DNA from: Hymenobacter sp. BRD128
GTDB taxonomy: Bacteria; Bacteroidota; Bacteroidia; Cytophagales; Hymenobacteraceae
Direction of reading: 5' to 3'
Assembly: GCF_013256625.1 (NCBI RefSeq)
Contig: NZ_CP053908.1
Coordinates: 1,736,001 to 1,800,000 of the forward strand
Length of the DNA stretch: 64,000 nucleotides
Shown here: one piece after another, positions 56,080 through 64,000 of the stretch
How the letters are laid out: each line of letters begins with the position of its first letter
How positions within the stretch are numbered: position 1 is the stretch's first letter
The notes under the pieces: model-generated
Databases searched by the model: none
What the model was told of the DNA's origin: nothing
Seen by the model: the letters and a program-made list of their open reading frames with translations, nothing else
Position numbers and translations under genes: made by a program

Positions 56080-57740
56080 ATACATCGGGTCGTTGCCTTC
56101 GTACTTGAGCCACTTAAAAGCGGCCGTATTTGTCGTGGGCTGACCCGACGAGGTGGCGTACATGCCAAACAAGCAGCCGATGAAGCCGCCCGCCACCTGC
56201 GTGCTCAAAAACTTACCATCCACCTTATCTTTGAGCACCGTCCACGCCTTGCCGTTTTCCGAGAAGCTGAAGCTGTAGGCGTCGGCCTGGGCCTGAATGC
56301 GCAGCTGCACGCTAGCCGTGGCCGACTTGAGCGGCGCCTCGGCCAGTCGCTCCGGCTGCTTGGCATCGGCGGTGCTCTTGTAGAGTTGGAGCAGCGGCTT
56401 GCCGTTGTCCACCGATTTGCAGAGGTAATAGAAGTGCTTCTCGTCTTGGAAGATAACCAGGCCCGCCTTCTCATTGGCCGCCTTGGGGGCAAATGTCAGC
56501 TCCGTTTCGGCGGTGCAGTACAGGTGCTGCTGCCGCTTGCCAATAAAGGCCGGACTACCGGTTTCGGCCACCGTTGCGGGCTTGAGCTTCAGGGTGAGGC
56601 CCTTGGCCTTGCCCAGCGAAAAGCTGCTGCTATCGACCGTGCGCAGAAACAGCAGCGCCGGGTCGAGCTGCCTCTCAAAAGTGAGGGTGTAGGCAAAATT
56701 GCCGCTCTGCGGCCGGGCACCGGGCAGCTTCACCTCCGGGAAATTGGCCCGGTAGCTGTACTGCACGCCGCTGGGGCCGGGCACCGTTACTGGCCACCCG
56801 TCTTTCCACTCCACGGGCACGATAAACGTCTCGCGCCCAGTATTGTAATAATTATCCTCGTAGGGCCGCACGGCCAGAAAAATAGCGTAGGTCTTGCCAT
56901 CGGGCCCCTCCACAAACTGCGCGTGCCCGGCCGAGGTAATGGGGTTTTTGCGGTCGCGGGGCAGCTCGCGCTGCGAAAGAATGGGGTTGTGCTCGTAGGG
57001 CACAAACGGCCCGAGCGGCGCCTGGCTGCGGAATACCACCTCCGTGTGATTCACCGACGTGCCACCCTCGGCCGCGTAGAGGTAGTACCAGTCGCCGCGC
57101 TTCATCAGGTGCGGGCCTTCAATCCAGACGGGCTTTTTGCTGAGGTCTACCCCCCGTTGACCACGATGCTGGCCTCACCCACGGTTTGCAACGTGCCTGG
57201 GTTCAGCTCGATAATCTTAATGGAGCGGTGGCCGTCGTAGAGCGGCTTGTTGTCGGGCGGGTCGCTGTTGTAGATGACGTAGGCCTTGTCGCCCTCAAAG
57301 TACAGCGAGGGGTCGATGCCCCGCACCTCGGGCAGGAAGGTGGGGTCGCTCCACGGCCCGGCAGGATTTTTGGCCGTCACCACAAAGTTGCCCTTGTGGT
57401 CAATCAGCGTGCACGTAACGTAGTAGGTACCCTTGTGATAAGCAATGGCCGGCGCGAACAAGCCCCGCGTCATGCGGTCGCCCAGAAAATTCATCTGCGA
57501 GGGCCGGCTGATGACGTTGCCCACCTGCTGCCAGTTCTTCAGGTCGCGGCTGTGCATCACCGGAATGCCGGGGAAGTAGGCAAACGTAGAGTTGACCAGG
57601 TAATAATCCGGCCCCACCTTCACAATGCTGGGGTCGGGATAAAAGCCCGTGAGGATGGGATTAACCAAGTCAATCGATTGTGCAGACAGCCCAAAGCTTT
57701 GGAGCACCAGCGCGCTCCAAAGCAGGAGAGCTTTTTTCAT
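56065..57740 (-). pseudogene. Secreted GH43 beta-xylosidase, frameshifted
   Basis: Read through, about 558 residues from ATG 57740 (signal MKKALLLWSALVLQSFGLSA). The first frame holds the general base Asp in GFYPDPSIVKVGPD and the Asp in GIDPSLYFEGD, then stops after SIVVNGG at 57147. The second frame supplies VDLSKKPVWIEGPHLMKRG with the general acid Glu, the rest of the propeller and a C-terminal beta-sandwich. One more C in the six-C run 57150-57155 joins them. Broken as written, the second part would lack a start, so the active site is split. An error in the consensus is the simpler reading. Confidence 0.85.
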
Positions 57741-57894
57741 TTGCGGTAGTAGCATGCTAAAAAATGGCGATAAATTGAGTGGTGGCGGCTGAAAAGAAGC
57801 AAGGCAAAAGGCGGTTTGAAAGATTCTGAAGAGCGTGCGGCCCGCTTGCACGGGTGGCGGCTGATGGCCTCAGGGGTGGTAGTTGGCCGCCGCT

Positions 57895-60561
57895 CTAGTC
57901 AATTGTTACCCGTGGCCCAGCCAGGGCCAGGTCGGTTTGCAGCACGCGGCCCGCCGCTACTGCCGCCGCCAGCGGCTGCCCGCCGCCCGCAAACAGCTGC
58001 ACTTTGCCGGACGCTTCGACGCGCCGGGCCTGCGCATCGAGCCGCGAGAGCTGGCGCGGTGAAAGCGTGAACTGCACCGTTTGCCGGGCGCCCGGCGCCA
58101 GGTTGATGCGCCGGAAGCCTTGCAGCGCGTGCCGCGCCACGCGGCCCGTTGCGCCGGGGTGGCGCACGTAGAGCTGCACCACCTCGTCGCCGGCGCGGGC
58201 GCCGGTATTCTGCACCTCCACGCTCACCCGGATGGGCTGGCCGGTGGCGGGCTTCGACAGCACCTTCAAGTTGCTGTATTTGAACGTAGTATAACTCAGG
58301 CCATGACCAAAGGGGAAAAGTGGCTCGCCGGTGAAGTAACGATAGGTGCGGCCGGCCATGCTGTAGTTGTCGAAGGCTGGCAGCTGGGTTTCCGACTTGT
58401 AGAACGTGACCGGCAGGCGGCCGGCGGGATTGTAGTCGCCGAAGAGCACGTCGGCTAGGGCCGTGCCGGCGGCTTGGCCGCCGTACCAGCTCGTGAGCAG
58501 GGCCGGCAGGTTGGCCGCTTCCCAGGGCGTAGCCAGGGCGCTGCCCGACATCATCGTGAATATCACCGGCTTGCCGCTGCTGTGCAGCACCTTTAGCAAG
58601 TTGGTTTGCACCTCGGGCAGGCCGATGGTGGTGCGGTCGCCGCCGCTGAAGCCAGGCACTTTTACCGTCATTTCCTCGCCTTCGAGCTGGGGCGAGATGC
58701 CGCCCACAAACACAATAGCGTCGGCATCCCTGACCCTAGCCAGGATGTTGGCCGCGTTCATGGGCACCACCCGCGCGCCGGTAAACTTGAGGATGCTGCG
58801 GCGGTCGTACTGCACGTACTCCAGGCGCAGGTCGAGGGGCTCGCCCTTGGTTACATTCAGCACGTACTGCCTGGTCGAGGAGCCGCGGCTAGCCCAAGCG
58901 TCAATCACTGGCTTGTCATTGACATAGAGCCGGTAGCCATCGTCGCCCGTGATTTGCAGGGCTAGCTCCTCAGTGGCGGCGGGCGTGAAGGTGGCGCGGT
59001 AGCGGGCCGATACGTTTTCGGCCGGCAGGCCGGGCGCGATTTCCAGCTTTACGTTGGCCAGGTAGCGGTCGAGGCCGGCTTCCTGGCGCGTGGCCACGGC
59101 CGGCCCTTCCAGGTTGGGGCCCTTGAAATACTCGGCCTGGAAGCCGGGCTGGCCATTGTAAGCCAGCTGTTTATTAATGTCAAGCGGCTCGAACACGGTG
59201 TTACTAGCGTAGTCAACCCCCTGGATGTACACCACTTCCGTACCCGGCCCCACCTTAGCACGAATGCCTTCAAGCGGCGTCACGATGTTGGTCGGGAAGC
59301 CGTTGTAGTTGCCCAGCTGCACGTTCGCGCTGTTGGCGTTGGGGCCGAGCACCGCGATTTTTTTCAGGTCCTTGCGCAGGGGCAGGGTGTTGTGCTCATT
59401 CTTAAGCAATACCACCGACTCGCGGGCCATTTTGAGGGCGTGGGCCTGGTGCGGGGCACTTTCCACTACGCTCAGCGGAATCTGGGCGTACTTCACGCGC
59501 TCCACGGGGTCGAACATGCCCAGCTGAAACCGGATTTTATACAGCCGCTTCACCGACGTATCGAGCTGCTGCTCGCTGATGAGCTTTTTTTGCACCGCAT
59601 CCAGCAGCGAGTTATAGGTAAAGAGCTTGCCCGTAGCGCACTCAATATCAGTGCCGTGCAGCACGGCATTGGCGGCGGCGGTGGCCGCGTCGGGGTCGGT
59701 TTTGTGGTGCTGCCAGAAGTCGTTGATACCGTCGCAGTCGGACGTAACGTAGCCCTTAAACTGCCATTTCTTGTAGAGAATATTGGTCATCAGCACGTCG
59801 CTGCCGCAGCAGGGCTGGCCAGCGAAGGCATTGTAGGCGCACATCACGCCGGCCACCTTGGCGTCTACTATCAGGTCGCGGAAGGCGGGTAAGTACGTGT
59901 CCCACAGGTCGTAGTCGCTGATTTGGGCATTGTACTCGTGGCGCGACGACTCGGGGCCGCTGTGCACGGCGAAGTGTTTGGCACAGGCCGTGATTTTCAG
60001 ATACTTCGGGTCGTCGCCCTGGAAGCCCTTCACCAGCGCCGAGCCTAGTTGGCCGGTCAGGTAGGGGTCTTCGCCGTAGGTTTCCTGGCCCCTGCCCCAC
60101 CGCGGGTCGCGGAAGATGTTGATGTTGGGCGTCCAGAACGTAAGTCCTTGGTAAATACCTCGTTCGCCGCGCCGCACGTACTCCTGGTGCACCGCCCGCG
60201 CCTCATCCGAAGTCATGGTGGCCATCGTCAGCATGGCATCTTTGTCAAACGTAGCTGCCATGCCGATGGCCTGCGGGAACACCGTGGTTTTCAGGCCCGT
60301 GCGCGCCACTCCGTGCAGCGCCTCATTCCACCAGTTGTAGGCCGGAATGCCCAGCCGGTCGATGGCCGGCGAAGCATTCAGCATCTGCGATACTTTTTCG
60401 GCCAGGGTGAGGCGGCCCACCAGGTCATTCACGCGCTGGTCGAGCGGCAAATCGGGGTTTTGGAAGGGGTAAGCGGCCACGGCCGGACGCGGCGCGGGCG
60501 GGCGTTGGGCGCCGCTGGCCGCCAGCAGGCCCAGGCCCAGGAGCAGGTACGATAATTTCAT
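57895..60561 (-). CDS. Secreted GH3 beta-xylosidase/beta-glucosidase with PA14 insert
   Basis: About 888 residues from ATG 60561 (signal LSYLLLGLGLLAASGA). The catalytic nucleophile is the Asp in GYVTSDCDGINDFWQ. The first domain also shows FWTPNINIFRDPRWGRGQET and KITACAKHFAVHSGPE. A PA14 domain is inserted at about 480-620 (FQAEYFKGPNLEG, TGDDGYRLYVNDKPVIDAW), and a fibronectin III-like domain ends the protein. PA14-bearing GH3 proteins act on xylo- or gluco-oligosaccharides; the locus favours xylosidase. The in-frame extension to 60627 crosses a repeat and is not used. Confidence 0.92.
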   Translation of the reverse strand: MKLSYLLLGLGLLAASGAQRPPAPRPAVAAYPFQNPDLPLDQRVNDLVGRLTLAEKVSQMLNASPAIDRLGIPAYNWWNEALHGVARTGLKTTVFPQAIGMAATFDKDAMLTMATMTSDEARAVHQEYVRRGERGIYQGLTFWTPNINIFRDPRWGRGQETYGEDPYLTGQLGSALVKGFQGDDPKYLKITACAKHFAVHSGPESSRHEYNAQISDYDLWDTYLPAFRDLIVDAKVAGVMCAYNAFAGQPCCGSDVLMTNILYKKWQFKGYVTSDCDGINDFWQHHKTDPDAATAAANAVLHGTDIECATGKLFTYNSLLDAVQKKLISEQQLDTSVKRLYKIRFQLGMFDPVERVKYAQIPLSVVESAPHQAHALKMARESVVLLKNEHNTLPLRKDLKKIAVLGPNANSANVQLGNYNGFPTNIVTPLEGIRAKVGPGTEVVYIQGVDYASNTVFEPLDINKQLAYNGQPGFQAEYFKGPNLEGPAVATRQEAGLDRYLANVKLEIAPGLPAENVSARYRATFTPAATEELALQITGDDGYRLYVNDKPVIDAWASRGSSTRQYVLNVTKGEPLDLRLEYVQYDRRSILKFTGARVVPMNAANILARVRDADAIVFVGGISPQLEGEEMTVKVPGFSGGDRTTIGLPEVQTNLLKVLHSSGKPVIFTMMSGSALATPWEAANLPALLTSWYGGQAAGTALADVLFGDYNPAGRLPVTFYKSETQLPAFDNYSMAGRTYRYFTGEPLFPFGHGLSYTTFKYSNLKVLSKPATGQPIRVSVEVQNTGARAGDEVVQLYVRHPGATGRVARHALQGFRRINLAPGARQTVQFTLSPRQLSRLDAQARRVEASGKVQLFAGGGQPLAAAVAAGRVLQTDLALAGPRVTID

Positions 60562-60603
60562 GGGTGGGAATGGAATGGATTGTGGCCGAACGCGGGGTAC
60601 TTC

Positions 60604-60685
60604 CCCCCGGCCCCTCTCCAAAAGCAAGGGGAGCTGACTGCAAGCGAACGTCAGGCCCCCCTTGCTTTTGGAGAAGGGCCGGGGG
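60604..60685. repeat. Inverted repeat between the GH3 and GH115 genes, 28-base arms
   Basis: Arms 60604-60631 and 60658-60685 pair with one mismatch; the core is GGCCCCTCTCCAAAAGCAAG. C-rich repeats of this type are widespread in Bacteroidota intergenic regions. It lacks a T-run, so it is better called a repeat than a terminator. Confidence 0.75.
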
Positions 60686-60690
60686 TGAGG

Positions 60691-63284
60691 TTAACGGCTA
60701 CCGAGCGTGCCAGGCAGGGCCTTGCCCAAGCCGGCCGCATTGGCGGGCGGGCCGAGGTAGCTAGCGGGCACCGTGCCTTGGCTCACTACCAATTTTTCGA
60801 GTACCACGCCGGGGTCCACGCGCCAGAATTTGAGCACGTGCGCGCCGGCAGCAGCCACATTGTGCTGCGAGGTTTTGAGGATAATATTTTCGGCCACCGC
60901 CCTTTCCCAGGGTCTGTTGCCATTATCGGGATTGAGACCGGTGTGCAGGTTGACAAGCTGCGGCGCCTCATCGTCAATCGACACGGCGTAGCGCAGGCCG
61001 GTGGTGTTGGTGAAATCCAGGGTCGGCGCCAGGTAAGCACTCACCGTGACGGGGCCGGCCTGGGCTAGCGAGAGGCGATACTCCAGGTGCGGACTAGCCC
61101 CGCCCGGCGTGGGGGTAGGCGCAGCCGTAACCGGCACGGTCGTGACCGCGCCCGCCGTGCGGCCCAGGTCGGGCAGGCGCTGCCAGGTGACGGGGCCGGC
61201 ATTTACGGCCTGGAAGTAGCTTTCGGCATCGAGCGAGACGTAGCTGGCGTTGTCTGCCGGGCTAGGGGTCGGCGCGGCAGCTTGGGCCGGGGTGCCCGCG
61301 GGCAGCGTTACAACCTCAGGCATCTTATCCACTTCCGGCTGCTGCCAGTAGGTGTAGCCGATGTGCGTTTGGTCCATCATGTGGTTCCATTTGCCGCCGG
61401 CCAGGGCGTGGTAGCGCTGCTTGATTTCGGCGTCATTGGCGTACAGCACCCTGGCTTTTTCGGCCAGCGCGTTGGTGTTGGGCTGATTGGTTTTAGCGGC
61501 CTCGCGGTTCTGCGCCACGGTGTAGTACAGCTCGTTGAGATTAGCGCAGGCCAGCACCGGGTGCAGCACCAGCTCGAAGTAGGCGTCGCGGTCGGCGGCG
61601 GGCAGCTTCTGGCTGATGGCCTCGGCGCGGGTGGCCAGGGCGTTGTACTCGGCCACTACCCTAGCCCACTCGCCGGTGGCCAGGCTATAGGTGGTGGCGT
61701 CGAGCAGCTCGGGCTTGCGGCGGGCGTTGTACTTGGCGTATTTGGCCAGGATATCGGCAATGTCGGCGGCGTATTTGGGGCCGAACTGCTGGCTAGCCCA
61801 GCGCTCGGTATAAGCCGCCACGCCGTCGGCGGGCAGCGCATCGGGGTTCCAGGCGTAGTCGAGGAAAAACGAAATCGGCAGCTCCATCGGCTTAAGGTCG
61901 CCCACGTTCACCACCCAAATCTGGTTGGCGCCATACGCGTAAGCCAGGTGCATCTGCTCCCAGATGCGCGGCAGCGGGTTCGTGTTCAGCCACTTGTAGT
62001 TGCGCGGCCCACCCACGTAGTCGAAGTGGTAGTAGATGCCGTAGCCACCCTTGCGGGGCTGGTCGCCGAGCCTGGGCAGCTTGCGCAGGTTGCCCCAGTT
62101 GTCGTCGCAGAGTAGCAGCGTCACGTCGTCGGGCACGCGCATGCCTTTGTCGTAGTACTCCTGCACCTCCTTGTAGAGCGCCCATACCTGGGGCGTCTGC
62201 TCGGCGGGTTTGTGGGTTTCTTCGGCCAGAATCCGGCGCTGGTCGGCCACTATTCTTTCGAGCAAGGCGGTGTTGCTTTCGCGGCTCATGGGCTCGTCGC
62301 CGTCGCCGCGCATGCCGATGGTCACGATGCTCTCGTGGGCGCCCATGTTGCGGATGCCCTGGCGCCAAAACTCCTGTAGCACCGGCGCATTGGTCTGGTA
62401 GTTCCAGGGGCCTTTGCCGTAGCGCTTCCATTCCTGCTGGGCGCGCAGCATGGGCTCGTGGTGCGAGGTGCCCATCACGATGCCGTAGGTATCGGCTAGC
62501 TCCGGGCTGCGCTTATCGTCGTCGTTAAAGGCATTGCCCCACATGGCGGGCCAGAGGTAATTGCCTTTCAGCCGGAGGATTAGCTCAAAAACGTGCTCGT
62601 ACATTTTAGAGTTGATGCCGCCGAATTTCTCCTTCGCCCAGCCGCTCAGCGCGGGCGCCTCATCGTTGAGAAAAATGCCCCGGTACTTCACCTTGGGTTC
62701 GCCCAGCGTGTGGCGGCCGGCGGCTACGTAGAGGTTTTTCTGGTGCGGCACGGGCACATCGGCCCACCACGTCCAGGGCGATACACCCATCTGCGCCGAC
62801 AGGTCGTAGAGGCCGTAGATGGTGCCGCGCTTGTCGCTGCCCGCCACCACCAGGGCGCTGGCCACGCCCGGCAGGGGGTTGGCGATGGGCTGCACCACGA
62901 AGGTTTCCCAGCGCCCGGCCAGGTTGCTCACATCGAGCTTGCCGTTCTGCACCAGCTTGTCAATCAAAGCGCTGTGGCCCAGCGTACCGATGAGCACCAC
63001 GGGCTGCGCACTCTGCGGCGCATCAGTGAGCATGGCAGGTTCCTGGCCCGTCACGCGGGTGATGTCGGCCTGCACGTCGCGGATGGTGCGCAGCACGCCC
63101 GGCCACTCGCCGTCGCTGGCGTAGAGCGCGGCGGCCTTCCCCCCGCCACGAGCGGGAAACTTCCGGCGCTCTGTTTGGCAGCGATGTAGTGGTCGGTACG
63201 CAGGGGGGCCGGCTGCTGAGCGAAGGCCAGCGCGGGGACCAGCACTAGCACCGTCAGCCGAAGATGGGCAAGGATAATGCGCAT
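60691..63284 (-). pseudogene. Secreted GH115 xylan alpha-1,2-glucuronidase, frameshifted near the N-terminus
   Basis: About 864 residues when joined. The signal peptide and first 45 residues (MRIILAHLRLTVLVLVPALA, ending SFPLVAGG) are in one frame from ATG 63284. The remainder, starting GKAAALYASDGEWPGVLRTI, is in another. One more C in the six-C run 63139-63144 joins them. GH115 is recognised from YRGIFLNDEAPALSGWAKEK, LRLKGNYLWPAMWGNAFND, MGTSHHEPMLRAQQEW and LLCDDNWGNLRKLP. The C-terminal 180 residues form the usual accessory beta domain. It removes (4-O-methyl)glucuronic acid from glucuronoxylan. Confidence 0.88.
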
Positions 63285-63341
63285 TGGGAATATTGTTTAG
63301 TAGTGGGGGTTGCTCAGCAGGTGTGCACCTCACCCTAGACC

Positions 63342-64000
63342 TTAAAACTTCACCACCTCGTAGTAAGCCGGCTTGGGCTTGAAATTCTCATCAAACAGCA
63401 GTGGGTGGTTTTTTCGTCCCGCCACCGGGTAGGTATCCAACCAGGAGTAGTGGTCAGAAATGTTCCAGAACGTAACGCCCGTGAGGCGGCCGGCCTTCGC
63501 CTCATCACGAAACACGTTGAAAAATAACTTATACTGTGCGCTTTGCTTGGCCTGCATCTCGGGCGTGTAGGCGTCCGACTCGTCGGGGCGCTTGGCACGG
63601 CGGTCCTTTTCCCAGGGGTACACCGACACGTCCAGCTCGGTCACCTGCACCTTGAGGCCTAGCGAGGCAAAGCGCTCGATGGTGGCGCGCAGCTCCTGCC
63701 CGGTGGGCTCGACCAGCGACCAGTGGCCCTGCAGGCCCACCGCGTCGATGGGCACTTTGGCATCCTTCAGCTTTTTGAGCAGCTTGTAGATGCGCTCCAT
63801 CTTCTCGGGGCGCTCGGTGTTGTAGTCGTTGTAGAAGAGCACCGCGCTAGGGTCGGCGGCGTGGGCGTAGCGAAAGGCTTCGGCAATGAAGTCCTCGCCG
63901 CAGATTTTGTACCAGTCGGAGTTGCGCAGGAACTCACCGGGGTTATCGGCGATGGCCTCGTTCACCACGTCCCAGGCGTAAATTTTGCCTTTGTAGCGCT
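63342..64000 (-). CDS. GH10 endo-beta-1,4-xylanase, 5' part outside window
   Basis: C-terminal 219 residues of a GH10 xylanase; the frame is still open at base 64000. The acid/base Glu is in YAWDVVNEAIADNPGEF and the nucleophile Glu in LKVQVTELDVSVYPWEK. GVTFWNISDHYSWLD and the final PLLFDENFKPKPAYYEVV are standard for the end of the barrel. It cleaves the xylan backbone and is the most upstream gene seen of this minus-strand block, 57 bases before GH115. Confidence 0.95.
   Translation of the reverse strand, partial: RYKGKIYAWDVVNEAIADNPGEFLRNSDWYKICGEDFIAEAFRYAHAADPSAVLFYNDYNTERPEKMERIYKLLKKLKDAKVPIDAVGLQGHWSLVEPTGQELRATIERFASLGLKVQVTELDVSVYPWEKDRRAKRPDESDAYTPEMQAKQSAQYKLFFNVFRDEAKAGRLTGVTFWNISDHYSWLDTYPVAGRKNHPLLFDENFKPKPAYYEVVKF

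Overview
The window looks like a chromosomal segment of a GC-rich Bacteroidota, most likely Hymenobacter or a close relative. The basis is the TAnnTTTG -7 promoter elements in front of several genes, a type IX secretion C-terminal domain, many secreted glycoside hydrolases, frequent TTG/GTG starts, little Shine-Dalgarno signal, and family content typical of that group (PA2169-type DUF2383, YtxH proteins, GIY-YIG/exonuclease fusion). I saw no tRNA, rRNA, CRISPR array, transposase or phage gene.

Layout. 1-8.4 kb: broken AI-2E-type permease, a PA2169 four-helix protein, an exonuclease/GIY-YIG fusion, a PAP2 phosphatase, a MacA-like adaptor with a TolC partner, and the L-serine dehydratase beta subunit. 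8.4-10.7 kb: tryptophan 2,3-dioxygenase-like protein and two unrecognised membrane or exported proteins, one on an AT-rich patch. 10.8-21.4 kb: a MoxR AAA+/vWA locus consisting of a SWIM zinc-finger/DUF5691 protein, a MoxR ATPase, DUF5682, a 2H phosphoesterase, a small Imm51-like protein and a vWA protein; two unrelated-looking genes sit inside it. 21.4-31 kb: royal-jelly-type lipoprotein, GH64-CBM6-T9SS glucanase, GH125 mannosidase, EamA exporter, ADP-ribosylglycohydrolase, tail-specific protease. 31-39 kb: unknown frameshifted gene, lysS, two YtxH proteins (one fused to CsbD and LEA-like repeats), Kazal domain protein, cupin, a DUF7710 relic, an SF1 helicase. 39-50 kb: GH92 mannosidase, cutC, an orphan oxidase subunit III, ligA, a lactonase and transketolase. 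50.7-64 kb: a one-directional xylan locus (GH43-CBM6, GH43, GH8, GH43, GH43, GH3, GH115, GH10) that runs off the right edge.

How genes combine. The xylan block covers backbone cleavage (GH10, GH8), xylose release (GH43, GH3), arabinose removal (GH43) and glucuronate removal (GH115). The nearby transketolase and lactonase fit pentose-phosphate use of the sugars. GH64, GH125 and GH92 together would suit beta-1,3-glucan and alpha-mannan of fungal walls. The MoxR/vWA locus has the parts list of a chaperone-like or conflict-type system and is the most interesting feature.

Two window-wide patterns stand out. At least six genes are broken by a single missing base in a homopolymer, usually C or G, which points to consensus errors as much as to biology. 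The palindrome GCTAGC is far more common than base composition predicts, in the manner of the cyanobacterial HIP1 element.
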